DNA from: Crocosphaera sp.
Lineage (GTDB): Bacteria > Cyanobacteriota > Cyanobacteriia > Cyanobacteriales > Microcystaceae
Assembly (NCBI GenBank): GCA_030065205.1
Contig: JASJDN010000065.1
Location: forward strand, 1-33,642
Length of the DNA: 33,642 bases
Direction: 5' to 3'
Shown: piece by piece, positions 8,080 to 15,438 of the stretch
Numbering within the stretch: the first letter of the stretch is position 1
Layout: each line of letters starts with the position of its first letter
The notes under the pieces: model-generated
The model's database searches: none
Told to the model about the DNA's origin: nothing
The model's input: only the letters and a program-made list of their open reading frames with translations
Translations under genes and position numbers: made by a program

Positions 8080-10110
8080 TCAGCCAAATGGGTTCGGAGG
8101 ACTATAAATATTCATAGGATTGGGCTTAGATTTTAATTCGTATCCTTCTAAGGTTAAATTATTTTCTTTTAAACAATCTAACCATCCTAACCAACGATTC
8201 ACTTTACGGTAATCATCTAGTAATCCTAATTCTTCTTCTTGTTGGGTTAACTGTTTAAAGGTTTCATATAAAGGATAATCAGACGAGACTAAACTATCTT
8301 TGTAATGTAAAATTGGGGGATTTTCATCCTCTGCATAGTCAGAATAATTAACCCGTAAATTACTGAGTTGAATTTGCATTCGACTGTGAAGACGGGGATG
8401 AGGATTATCATCAAAATCGGGATAGTATGAATAAGTAATCTTAGGAGTACGCCAAGAAAATTGTATAACGTTGGCTTCTTCTAATCGACCAACTGTGCGA
8501 CTGGCGCAACCTTCGTATAGCCGTAATAAAGGTTCTAAACTTTCTAAAACACTGATATGAATAAGTAGAGAATTTTTGAGTTTTCTCCCAACAGTTTGTT
8601 TTTGACAGAGTTGAGAAATTATTTCTAGATTTCCTACCTGATACAACATGGCATCAGCCATGACACAAGCACTATTATAACTACCAAATAATGCCTTAAT
8701 ATCTTGCTTAACTTCTGGCGATAATTCCCGCATTTTCGGACGGCGTTCAAATTGACTTAAAGCCAAATATAACAGTAAATCTTGACGACGTTTTTCTGTA
8801 ATCATATCCCAATCATCTTCTTGAGTAACTTGTAAAATAACTTTAAATGCTTGGCGAAAACTTCTAAACTCTTCTTTTAATTCTACTTCATTTTTTAATT
8901 CTCCTTTAGCTGGTAATCGTCCTCGTTCGGTGTAAAATTCCATTAAGGGTTGTAAGAGGTGTTCATAGTCTTCAAACCGTCTTACTTTGGTGATCAATCG
9001 GGGGGTTTTTGCTCTAGAATGGAAGCGAGAAGCACGAAATTTTTGTGCTTCTCTTTCATCTCGAAATACTAAATAAATCCCTAATCCGATGGGAACCGAA
9101 TCAACGTCTAAGACTTGATCGATATAAAATTTGAGTTCTTCTTGTTCATAATATTTTTGAAACGTATTCCGGTTGGTAATAATTCCATCCCCATAGGCAA
9201 TAACCCCTCTATCCCGATCATCAATCAAAACCTGTGCAGAAACAATTAAAACTTTATTAGTTAATTCCCACGCATTGACTAAAGCTTCCCGTCTCTCATT
9301 CATATCTTCAATGACATTAATGACATAACCTAAGTTCACAATATCAGCAATACTTTTTTGATTATCAGGACAATAATAAGGGTCCCATCCTTGACTTTTA
9401 TACCCGGCTTCTGAAATTCTTTCTACGTCACCTCCGTAACCACATCCATAGTCAAAAAAGGTGGTTTCTTCATCAAATAATAATAAATCTAATGCTAAAC
9501 GAACGGGACGAGATAAGCTATTTCTAAGAATCGCTGCTTTATGTCTTTCTATTGAAATATTAAAAGTTTCTTTTGGAAAAATAGGGCAATGGCACGCTAA
9601 ATAATGTCCCTCAAAAATAATCCGTTTACGCTTTAATCTTTTTTCCCATTCTTGCTTAGTTCCAATAGAATAATTTAAAGTTAATAACTCTAATTCTTCT
9701 TCCATCGTAGTTAAATGGGCAAACATTTCATACTGAGGATAGTCAGGGGTAATAAAAGTTTCTTTTCTGTGTAGGATGGGAGGATTCTTTTTCTTTTTGT
9801 AGTCCCAATAACTCACTTGTTCGGTATCTAGATTAATCACAATACTTAACGTTAATGTGGGATGAGGATCGTGATCAAAGTCTGGATAAAATAAATAGGA
9901 AACAATTGGCTTATCTGTACTAATTTTTATAATAGTTGCCCTTTCTACTTCTTCCGTTAGTCTTGCCTTTTTTTCATAGTCTTGTATTTTTACATCAAGA
10001 GAATTAATGGCACTGACATGAACATATAAAGCCGTTGGTAATTGTTTGCCAATCGGACTTTTTCTACAACAAGTAATAATTTCGCTAAAATAATCAGTGG
10101 TGAGGAACAT
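8080..10110 (-). CDS. Putative methyltransferase, DNA-phosphorothioation-associated type, with duplicated flanking domain
   Basis: 676 residues from the ATG at 10110; a TTG at 10143 would add 11 residues and overlap the preceding gene. The centre (about residues 190-370) is a Rossmann methyltransferase with SAM motif FDYGCGYGGD, preceded by HKAAILRNSLSRPVRLALDL, and looks like the family annotated as DNA phosphorothioation-associated putative methyltransferase. It is flanked by two copies of a domain of about 130 residues (about 11-143 and 498-631) sharing LxxCxxxxxGxxLxxxLxxHxS, SYxxYPDFDxxPHP, NPPILHxK and SDYPxYExF-type motifs. No dndB-E genes are in the window; the upstream neighbour is a Uma2 nuclease-like gene, 13 bp away. 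The substrate is unknown; family membership is by recall of motifs. Confidence 0.7.
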   Translation of the reverse strand: MFLTTDYFSEIITCCRKSPIGKQLPTALYVHVSAINSLDVKIQDYEKKARLTEEVERATIIKISTDKPIVSYLFYPDFDHDPHPTLTLSIVINLDTEQVSYWDYKKKKNPPILHRKETFITPDYPQYEMFAHLTTMEEELELLTLNYSIGTKQEWEKRLKRKRIIFEGHYLACHCPIFPKETFNISIERHKAAILRNSLSRPVRLALDLLLFDEETTFFDYGCGYGGDVERISEAGYKSQGWDPYYCPDNQKSIADIVNLGYVINVIEDMNERREALVNAWELTNKVLIVSAQVLIDDRDRGVIAYGDGIITNRNTFQKYYEQEELKFYIDQVLDVDSVPIGLGIYLVFRDEREAQKFRASRFHSRAKTPRLITKVRRFEDYEHLLQPLMEFYTERGRLPAKGELKNEVELKEEFRSFRQAFKVILQVTQEDDWDMITEKRRQDLLLYLALSQFERRPKMRELSPEVKQDIKALFGSYNSACVMADAMLYQVGNLEIISQLCQKQTVGRKLKNSLLIHISVLESLEPLLRLYEGCASRTVGRLEEANVIQFSWRTPKITYSYYPDFDDNPHPRLHSRMQIQLSNLRVNYSDYAEDENPPILHYKDSLVSSDYPLYETFKQLTQQEEELGLLDDYRKVNRWLGWLDCLKENNLTLEGYELKSKPNPMNIYSPPNPFG

Positions 10111-10123
10111 AATAATTATGGAT

Positions 10124-10816
10124 TTATTCAGGTAATTCTCCAAACTGTTGACGATATTTTTCTAGCATTGACTCCATTTCTGATAACTTTTGTTTTTCTT
10201 GTTGTAACTCAGTTTCTTTCTGTTGTAATTCCGTTTCTTTCTGTTTTAAAGCTGCTGCTAATTCTTCAGGTATTAATAATTTTTCTCCTGTCTCTTTTCG
10301 ATAAAAGCTGATTAATTCTCCTTCAACTTTTAGTTTTAGTTGTAAAGGCTCACTACAATTATCTTCAATTATTTCATAAATATTGTTTCTTAAACGATAC
10401 CCTTTTAATTTTTCAGTAATCCATTCCCCTTTAGGATCAAATAACCAATATTCCTTGACCCCTAATTGTTCATACAACGTCTTTTTGAACTCTTGATCTT
10501 GATTTTTTGTTCCTGGGGAGGTCATCTCAAAAATAACTTGAGGAACCTCTTTTTCCTCCCAGATTTTATAATTATCTCTTCCCCCTGGTTCCACATCAAA
10601 AATAACCATAACATCCGGTGCAACTCGCATTCTGGTAAGTCCTTGGCTGTAATACATAAATTGATTAGCTAATACAGTCGCTTGCTGTCCCGATAAATAC
10701 TGTTTGAGGACTTCTAATGTGGTTAAAATAGCGTATAAATGGATATAAGTTTCTGCCACAGGTTCTCCGTCTGAACTGGGATAAATAATATCAGTTTTGG
10801 AAACAGTTTCTAACAT
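10124..10816 (-). CDS. Uma2 family (PD-(D/E)XK fold) protein
   Basis: 230 residues from the ATG at 10816, preceded by GGAG at suitable spacing; an upstream TTG would add 21 residues that look unrelated to the fold. The core has the typical order of this abundant cyanobacterial family: APDVMVIF, then PQVIFEMTSPGTKNQDQEFKK, a helix ending YEQLGVKEYWLFDP. The acidic residues of the restriction-endonuclease-like fold are present, but as usual for Uma2 the lysine of the classic motif is displaced. The C-terminus is a coiled coil with repeated KQKETELQQ units. Activity is unproven for most members. It probably forms one transcript with the downstream methyltransferase, which starts 13 bp after its stop. 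Confidence 0.85.
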   Translation of the reverse strand: MLETVSKTDIIYPSSDGEPVAETYIHLYAILTTLEVLKQYLSGQQATVLANQFMYYSQGLTRMRVAPDVMVIFDVEPGGRDNYKIWEEKEVPQVIFEMTSPGTKNQDQEFKKTLYEQLGVKEYWLFDPKGEWITEKLKGYRLRNNIYEIIEDNCSEPLQLKLKVEGELISFYRKETGEKLLIPEELAAALKQKETELQQKETELQQEKQKLSEMESMLEKYRQQFGELPE

Positions 10817-10963
10817 CAACAGTATGCTCCTATTCAGTTTTTTTGTTGTCTGTTTACCATTGTACGTAAAGATGCTCAATTCGGATTGGTATAGGTTAAG
10901 TCTTTTCCTTTAAGATTTTTTTATCTTAACAGGACTGCATCTATCACCTATTCGTAAGTAATC

Positions 10964-10973
10964 TACAATTGTT
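10964..10973 (+). promoter_or_regulatory. Candidate BlaI/CopY-type box upstream of petJ
   Basis: TACAATTGTT matches nine of ten positions of the TACA-NN-TGTA consensus of BlaI/CopY repressors, and overlaps a TTGACG hexamer (10973-10978). petJ is repressed by copper through a BlaI-family regulator (PetR) in other cyanobacteria. That this is the real site is inferred. Confidence 0.3.
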
Positions 10974-11050
10974 TGACGTTGTGTCTTTTGACAGATTCAG
11001 AACTTACAAAGAAGATTAATGAAAAGATTGATCTTTGTCAGGAGAACAAA

Positions 11051-11386
11051 ATGAAAAGATTATTACCCTTAATTTTACTGCTTTTTGCCTTTTTCTGTTT
11101 TAGTTTTGTTTCCCCGGCCTTGGCTGGTGATGCTGCTGCGGGTAAAACAGTGTTTACCGCTAACTGTAATGCCTGTCACATGGGTGGGGGAAATGTAGTT
11201 GCAGGAGCAAGTAAAGGTTTGGCCAAAGATGCTTTAGAGAAAAATAGAATAAATACCCTAGAAAAAATTGTCTATCAAGTGACTAATGGGAAAGGTGCGA
11301 TGCCAGCGTTTAAAGGGCGTTTAAACGAAAAACAAATTGAAGATGTAGCCACATATGTTTTAAGTCAAGCTGAAGCCGGTTGGTAG
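11051..11386 (+). CDS. petJ: Cytochrome c6 (cytochrome c553)
   Basis: Soluble lumenal haem protein that carries electrons from cytochrome b6f to photosystem I, or to terminal oxidase, in place of plastocyanin. The 111-residue precursor has a signal peptide (basic MKR, hydrophobic core, ALA cleavage before GDAAAG, about residue 25). The mature part holds the haem motif CNACH (39-43) and the axial methionine in GAMPAF (Met84), and ends with the usual EDVATYVLSQAEAGW helix. The start is set by AGGAG eight bases upstream and by the signal peptide; the frame stays open upstream to a TTG at 10973, which I reject. A GGGGAGA/TCTCCCC hairpin follows the stop. Confidence 0.92.
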   Translation: MKRLLPLILLLFAFFCFSFVSPALAGDAAAGKTVFTANCNACHMGGGNVVAGASKGLAKDALEKNRINTLEKIVYQVTNGKGAMPAFKGRLNEKQIEDVATYVLSQAEAGW

Positions 11387-11403
11387 TTAGTTGAGTTAAA
11401 CAA

Positions 11404-11423
11404 GGGGAGAAAACCATCTCCCC
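11404..11423 (+). terminator. Hairpin 3' of petJ
   Basis: GGGGAGA (11404-11410) and TCTCCCC (11417-11423) form a 7-bp stem with a 6-nt loop, 17 nt after the petJ stop. It runs into a C-rich repeat (about 11418-11466, CCCCACACxC units) rather than a T-tract, so termination strength is uncertain. Confidence 0.4.
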
Positions 11424-11466
11424 ACACACCCCATACTCCCCACACTCCCCACACCTCCCACACTCC
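11418..11466. repeat. CCCCACACTC-type short repeats
   Basis: Several near-copies of CTCCCCACA(C/T) in tandem directly after the petJ hairpin. Such degenerate strings are common in intergenic DNA of filamentous and unicellular cyanobacteria. No coding role. Confidence 0.6.
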
Positions 11467-11539
11467 TCATAGACAAGTGCCATAAATGACCCGCCTTAAA
11501 ATAAAGGTTATTTTAGGTTTATTAGTCATTTTTTTTATA

Positions 11540-11992
11540 TTAAACCACTTCAAAAAAGCGATTCATCTGGAGAGGAAGATCAGGATCAACCTCAAGCCAT
11601 ACTGTTGCGCCACAGTTTTTTTTATGTTCTGGATCATAAATCAGTCGACCAACCCCTGGAATGCTCACCTCGTTACACAAGAAGGTATCTCCACCCATTT
11701 TCACAGAAATAACGGGGTGATGGGTCTTATTTGTGCGATTAGACCTAAGTTTTTCCTGATTGACATGAATAAAGGTCATTATTTCTTGTTTGTATATTCG
11801 CCAGCGACCTTTTGGCCCTTTCTTTTTGCGACTTATTTTCGGCATTCCATTAGAAGAGACAGGAATTTTCCAGCGACGACCTTCTTTAAACGCCCCTTTG
11901 ATACGTCCATCTATTGCCAATTTTCGCACACGCTGAACCGATAGATGAAGTCGACACGCAGCTTGAGTGGTTCCAATATAAGTTTTTGACAT
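11540..11992 (-). CDS. Helix-turn-helix DNA-binding protein, excisionase-like
   Basis: 150 residues. The first ~45 (TTQAACRLHLSVQRVRKLA, then DGRIKGAFKEGRRWKIPV) form a MerR/AlpA-like winged helix typical of excisionases and of the DNA-binding domain that reads short direct or inverted sites. A basic stretch (ISRKKKGPKGRWR) follows, then a C-terminal beta-rich domain of about 70 residues ending GATVWLEVDPDLPLQMNRFFEVV, which I do not recognise. A palindrome lies immediately upstream of the ATG, fitting autoregulation. The gene is alone, oriented against petJ and sqdX, within a segment bounded by 15-bp direct repeats. It may be an excision factor left by a mobile element, or a stand-alone regulator. 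Confidence 0.7.
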   Translation of the reverse strand: MSKTYIGTTQAACRLHLSVQRVRKLAIDGRIKGAFKEGRRWKIPVSSNGMPKISRKKKGPKGRWRIYKQEIMTFIHVNQEKLRSNRTNKTHHPVISVKMGGDTFLCNEVSIPGVGRLIYDPEHKKNCGATVWLEVDPDLPLQMNRFFEVV

Positions 11993-12016
11993 CTTACTGT
12001 TGCGCTATAGTAAGAT
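11991..12016 (-). promoter_or_regulatory. Palindromic candidate operator at the HTH gene start
   Basis: ATCTTACT (11991-11998) and AGTAAGAT (12009-12016) are perfect inverted arms around a 10-nt spacer, touching the start codon of the HTH gene. The 11-mer TACTGTTGCGC within it (11995-12005) recurs in the gene's 3' part at 11600-11610. It is likely a binding site of the adjacent HTH protein or a start-codon hairpin. Confidence 0.45.
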
Positions 12017-12171
12017 CCATCATAAACAAAACTCTGAGTTCACTCAATATCTACTAAACTACGGATTAAAAGAGAAAAACGACAGGCAAGATATAATATA
12101 AAAAACTGCCATAAATGACCCACGATCGCCTACTATATGGATGGTTATTCAAAAGAATTGAAATTCCTGCT

Positions 12172-13305
12172 ATGCGAATTGCTTTATTCACAGAAACTTT
12201 TTTACCTAAAATTGATGGTATTGTGACCCGTCTACGGCATACGGTTGACCATTTACAACGCAATGGGGATCAAGTTTTAGTTTTTTCCCCTGACGGTGGG
12301 TTAAGAGAACATAAAGGAGCAAAAATTCATGGGGTCAAAGGCATTCCTCTGCCTCTATATCCTGAATTAAAATTAGCCATTCCTACCCCTAGAGTGGGTA
12401 AAGCAATCGAAAAATTTAAACCGGATTTAATCCATGTCGTAAATCCTGCGGTTTTGGGAGTTGGGGGAATTTATTATGCGAAAACCATGAATATTCCCCT
12501 AGTGGCTTCTTATCACACCCATTTACCTCAATATTTACAACATTATGGTTTAGGTTCCTTAGAAGGGTTACTGTGGGAATTGTTAAAATTAGGCCATAAC
12601 CAAGCCCGTTTGAACCTTTGTACCTCAACGGCCATGGTCGAAGCCTTAGAAAGCCACGAGATTGAACGGGTAGACCTTTGGCAGAGAGGGGTCGATACGG
12701 AAATGTTTCAACCTCATTTAGCGTCAAAACAGATGCGATCGCGTTTATCGGGGGGAAACCCAGACAAACCTTTACTTTTATACGTGGGAAGGGTTTCAGC
12801 GGAAAAGCAAATTGATCGCATCAAACCTATCCTAGAAGCCATTCCAGAGGCAAATTTGGCTATTGTTGGAGATGGTCCCCATCGAGAGGCGTTAGAGGCT
12901 CATTTTGCGGGGACTCAAACCCATTTTATCGGCTACCTCAAAGGGTTGGAATTGGCTTCTGCGTTTGCTTCGGCGGATGCCTTTGTTTTCCCTTCTACAA
13001 CGGAGACATTAGGGTTAGTATTATTGGAAGCCATGGCCGCAGGATGTCCCGTTGTGGCAGCCAATTCTGGGGGCATTCCTGATATTGTTACAGATGGGGT
13101 GAATGGCTATCTATTTGAACCCACAGACCCCGAGGGTTCAATTATGGCCACAAAACGTCTTTTATCAGCCACAGAGGAACGGGAACAGTTACGCAGCAAC
13201 GCTAGACAAGAGGCAGAAAAATGGGGGTGGGCTGCGGCTACTCGTCAGTTACAACGTTACTATGAAGCTGTTCTTGAGGAAGAAAGGTTACCTCGAGTTG
13301 CTTAA
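12172..13305 (+). CDS. sqdX: Sulfoquinovosyldiacylglycerol synthase (SqdX-type glycosyltransferase)
   Basis: Transfers sulfoquinovose from UDP-sulfoquinovose to diacylglycerol, the last step of sulfolipid synthesis for thylakoid membranes. 377 residues from MRIALFTETFLPKIDG, the classic GT4 (GT-B fold) N-terminus; an upstream ATG at 12115 lies in the 15-bp repeat and would add 19 residues with no family match. Landmarks are the SYHTHLPQYLQHYGLG segment, the LYVGRVSAEKQIDR strand starting the second Rossmann domain, and the E-x7-E donor-sugar motif in FVFPSTTETLGLVLLEAMAAG. The glycine-rich NSGGIPDIV motif follows. sqdB is not adjacent. The neighbouring HTH cassette sits directly in its upstream region and may have altered its promoter. 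Confidence 0.9.
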   Translation: MRIALFTETFLPKIDGIVTRLRHTVDHLQRNGDQVLVFSPDGGLREHKGAKIHGVKGIPLPLYPELKLAIPTPRVGKAIEKFKPDLIHVVNPAVLGVGGIYYAKTMNIPLVASYHTHLPQYLQHYGLGSLEGLLWELLKLGHNQARLNLCTSTAMVEALESHEIERVDLWQRGVDTEMFQPHLASKQMRSRLSGGNPDKPLLLYVGRVSAEKQIDRIKPILEAIPEANLAIVGDGPHREALEAHFAGTQTHFIGYLKGLELASAFASADAFVFPSTTETLGLVLLEAMAAGCPVVAANSGGIPDIVTDGVNGYLFEPTDPEGSIMATKRLLSATEEREQLRSNARQEAEKWGWAAATRQLQRYYEAVLEEERLPRVA

Positions 13306-13423
13306 TAGTGAGAGTGTGAGGAGATGGGGAGATAGATATTATCCACTCTGAACTCCTGTCTCCTGCCTCAAAACTTAACTTCTTATACCAGACTAAGTCG
13401 AAAACTGCTGTCAATTTAGATTA
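13306..13423. repeat. Degenerate dispersed repeat between sqdX and the CNB gene
   Basis: The segment begins with GAGAGTGTGAGGAGATGGGG and contains AACTCCTGTCTCCTGCCTC at about 13352-13370, the complement-type partner of the repeat at 8028-8070. No ORF. It probably also holds the promoter of the next gene. Confidence 0.4.
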
Positions 13424-14305
13424 ATGATTTCACTATTTAACATGGAATTAAGGAAAGTTTATAAAATTCTTCAGCAGAGTGCTTTGGGTAAAGACTTAAC
13501 AGATGAAGAGTTACAAAAGTTATGCGAACTAGGCACAATGAAAACAGTTGATACTGATACTATTTTAATGCGTGAAGGAGAAAAGAGTGATGTATTAATT
13601 GTTTTATTGGAAGGAGAAACTGAAGTCTTAAAAGGTTTTTTGGGGCAACAACGTCGACAAGTTGCTAAACAAAAGTCGGGTTCAGTTTTAGGAGAAATGG
13701 GTTTATTTTTACAACGGCCTCGTAAAGCAACGGTAAGAACTTTAACCCCTTGTCAAATTTTTATGTTTCAACGAGATACATTACGAGAGTTACGGGAACA
13801 AAATCAGAGTTTAGTCGCTAAAATAGCCATTAATTTAGGGTCTGTAGTCAGTCAAAAACTAGAAACTCTGAACGAGAACGTCGTACAGTTACTTAATAAC
13901 AATGAACAGTTATTAGTAACCATTGAAAGTTTACAAAATTCTCACTCAAAATCTGATCTAGAAACCATAAGAACTCGATTACTTTCTCAGGCTAAACAGT
14001 TACGTCAAAGTCAAGAAAAAGTTGAGAAACAACTTAATTACCTTAACACAGAAATTCACCATACCAAACTGACTCGCCGTGCAGCAGAATTAGTGATTGC
14101 TATTGTTGCTGGTGGTGTCGCAACATTTGGTATAGGACAGTTAATTGGAATAGCACTTAATCAAGTTCAAGTTCCTATAGAATCAGACAATATCCAACCA
14201 GCTCTTATCCCTTACATTAACACGAAAGAAAAGTGTGAAAAACGAGATGGAGGAGTTTGGCATGAAGAAAAATGTTGGGATTTTACTCATGATCCAAACT
14301 GGTAA
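13424..14305 (+). CDS. Cyclic nucleotide-binding-domain protein with coiled coil and membrane span
   Basis: 293 residues. Residues about 12-140 form a CNB (CAP-like) beta barrel with IL.REGEKSDVLIVLLEGETEV and a phosphate-binding-cassette-like LGEMGLFLQRPRKATVRTL, which keeps the Arg and the Ala-Thr that contact cyclic nucleotide in ligand-binding members. There is no DNA-binding helix-turn-helix. Instead a coiled coil (about 150-215, rich in Gln, Asn, Glu) leads to a transmembrane segment (about 225-250) and a short C-terminal tail with two Cys (KCEKRDGG...EKCWDF). It may be a membrane-tethered second-messenger sensor. The partner is unknown and the gene is transcribed alone. ATG codons at 13424 and 13442 are both possible. 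Confidence 0.75.
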   Translation: MISLFNMELRKVYKILQQSALGKDLTDEELQKLCELGTMKTVDTDTILMREGEKSDVLIVLLEGETEVLKGFLGQQRRQVAKQKSGSVLGEMGLFLQRPRKATVRTLTPCQIFMFQRDTLRELREQNQSLVAKIAINLGSVVSQKLETLNENVVQLLNNNEQLLVTIESLQNSHSKSDLETIRTRLLSQAKQLRQSQEKVEKQLNYLNTEIHHTKLTRRAAELVIAIVAGGVATFGIGQLIGIALNQVQVPIESDNIQPALIPYINTKEKCEKRDGGVWHEEKCWDFTHDPNW

Positions 14306-14349
14306 TCATTGAATATAAAAATTAAGAAAAAATAGATAAATAAAGTCTT

Positions 14350-14547
14350 TTATTCCTCTACTTTTTCTCTAATAATCTCAATTTGATTCGTTTTTTCGGT
14401 TAATCCAAAATAGCTCATCAATTTAATAACGCCAATAGAGACAATCACACCAATGGATAAACCACCTGCCAATAAGATAAGAAAAACTTTTTTAGCTTGA
14501 TTAACTGCTTTTTGCTGTCTTTCGGTTTTTAGGGAATTATAATCCAT
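14350..14547 (-). CDS. Small single-span membrane protein
   Basis: 65 residues: a basic N-terminal helix (KTERQQKAVNQAKK), one hydrophobic span (about 22-48, FLILLAGGLSIGVIVSIGVI) and a charged C-terminus. It starts 15 bp after the stop of the secreted protein gene at 14563, so the two are probably cotranscribed. I do not recognise a family. Its conserved-looking basic face before the span suggests the N-terminus stays in the cytoplasm. It could be a small accessory subunit or a chance but expressed ORF; the tight spacing favours a real gene. Confidence 0.5.
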   Translation of the reverse strand: MDYNSLKTERQQKAVNQAKKVFLILLAGGLSIGVIVSIGVIKLMSYFGLTEKTNQIEIIREKVEE

Positions 14548-14562
14548 GATTCAATCAAGTAA

Positions 14563-15249
14563 TTAATTATCTAATAATTCTAACCCATTTAAAAAGGTTC
14601 GACTACTACGAGTATCTGTGATTGATTTTGGGTAGCGAACTCCTAAAGCATAAAGACGATTTTGAACCATATAAAGTCTTAAAATAATGATTTCCTCTTG
14701 GTTGGAAAATGTCAGTTCTTTACCTGGATTTTTATCTAAAAAAATGGATCTTTCTCCAGTTAGTCTGAAGTTTTTTTCTGGTGGTACTTCATTTTTTATG
14801 GCTTCCAATAAACTATCAAAATTTTTAACTTGCTTATCTGTTAAACTTTGTGCATAAGCAGCAATATACTCTTGATTTTCTCCATGAGAGGTTAAACTTC
14901 GGAAATTAATATCCCCTAACGTTGTTGCTAATAGTACCTCATCTTCTGTTAGAATCCCAGGTGGCATCCAAAAAGAAACACCTCCTTTTTTAAAGACAAT
15001 AAATTGCCAACTATTGGATTGATTCCTAATAGGAATAACATCATTAGGAGGATTTTGAAAAGATAATCTATCTTCTGAAGTTAAGCGTCCACTTTCAAAA
15101 AAACTTCTAATTTCTCGACCAATAGAAGGGGTATTTTGTACTATCTCAACTGAAGGTTTAATCGGCACTGAGTTCGCAGGATTTATGTGTAAGGCGAACG
15201 CAAAAACTGAAATTATTGAAGTGGTTTTTAATAGACTTTTCATAGACAT
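14563..15249 (-). CDS. Exported protein of unknown function
   Basis: 228 residues from the ATG at 15249 (MSMKSLLKTTS); an in-frame ATG two codons later is equally good, and the frame extends 10 codons upstream without support. A signal peptide (LLKTTSIISVFAFALHINPANS, shortened here to its LLKTTS and ALHINPANS ends) is followed by a mixed alpha/beta domain with few Cys. Landmarks are NSWQFIVFKKGGVSFWMPPG and LTGERSIFLDKNPGKELTFS near the C-terminus, then RLYMVQNRLYALGVRYP. The pattern of short strands recalls small cyanobacterial periplasmic proteins, but I cannot name a family. It is upstream of, and probably cotranscribed with, the 65-residue membrane protein. Confidence 0.6.
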   Translation of the reverse strand: MSMKSLLKTTSIISVFAFALHINPANSVPIKPSVEIVQNTPSIGREIRSFFESGRLTSEDRLSFQNPPNDVIPIRNQSNSWQFIVFKKGGVSFWMPPGILTEDEVLLATTLGDINFRSLTSHGENQEYIAAYAQSLTDKQVKNFDSLLEAIKNEVPPEKNFRLTGERSIFLDKNPGKELTFSNQEEIIILRLYMVQNRLYALGVRYPKSITDTRSSRTFLNGLELLDN

Positions 15250-15438
15250 TTCAATAACGATCAAAATCTGATAGACCAATTATCTCATATTTTCATCTAT
15301 TTTTAAGCTAATTTTAAGAGCTTTTAAAAGTATCCTATAGATAGAATTAATATTTATAGAAACAAAAATTAAAACCAAGTTGCCAAAGGTACCCTCAAAA
15401 GCTTATGCTAAAGATCCATCATTTACGATTAGAGAATT

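Larger units (their letters stand above)
11478..12121. mobile_element. HTH-gene cassette bounded by exact 15-bp direct repeats
   Basis: TGCCATAAATGACCC occurs at 11478-11492 and again at 12107-12121. Between the copies lie one gene (HTH protein, minus strand) and its palindromic upstream site. The segment separates petJ from sqdX. A 12-bp AT-rich inverted match (11531-11542 with 12094-12105) lies near the ends but could be chance. There is no transposase or integrase. The repeats look like a target duplication or an attachment core; that it moved as a unit is inferred. Confidence 0.4.

Noticed and set aside
10973..11050. 26-residue N-terminal extension of cytochrome c6 from a TTG
   Set aside because: The ATG at 11051 has a good AGGAG and starts a standard signal peptide.
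11486..11944. 152-codon plus-strand frame across the HTH cassette
   Set aside because: It lies opposite the HTH gene, which has a clear domain and better composition. Its ATG falls in the 15-bp direct repeat by chance.
11478..12121. Known IS element
   Set aside because: No transposase motif and no convincing terminal inverted repeats; only direct repeats are clear.
12115..12171. 19-residue extension of SqdX
   Set aside because: The family begins at MRIALFTETF; the extension lies in the direct repeat.
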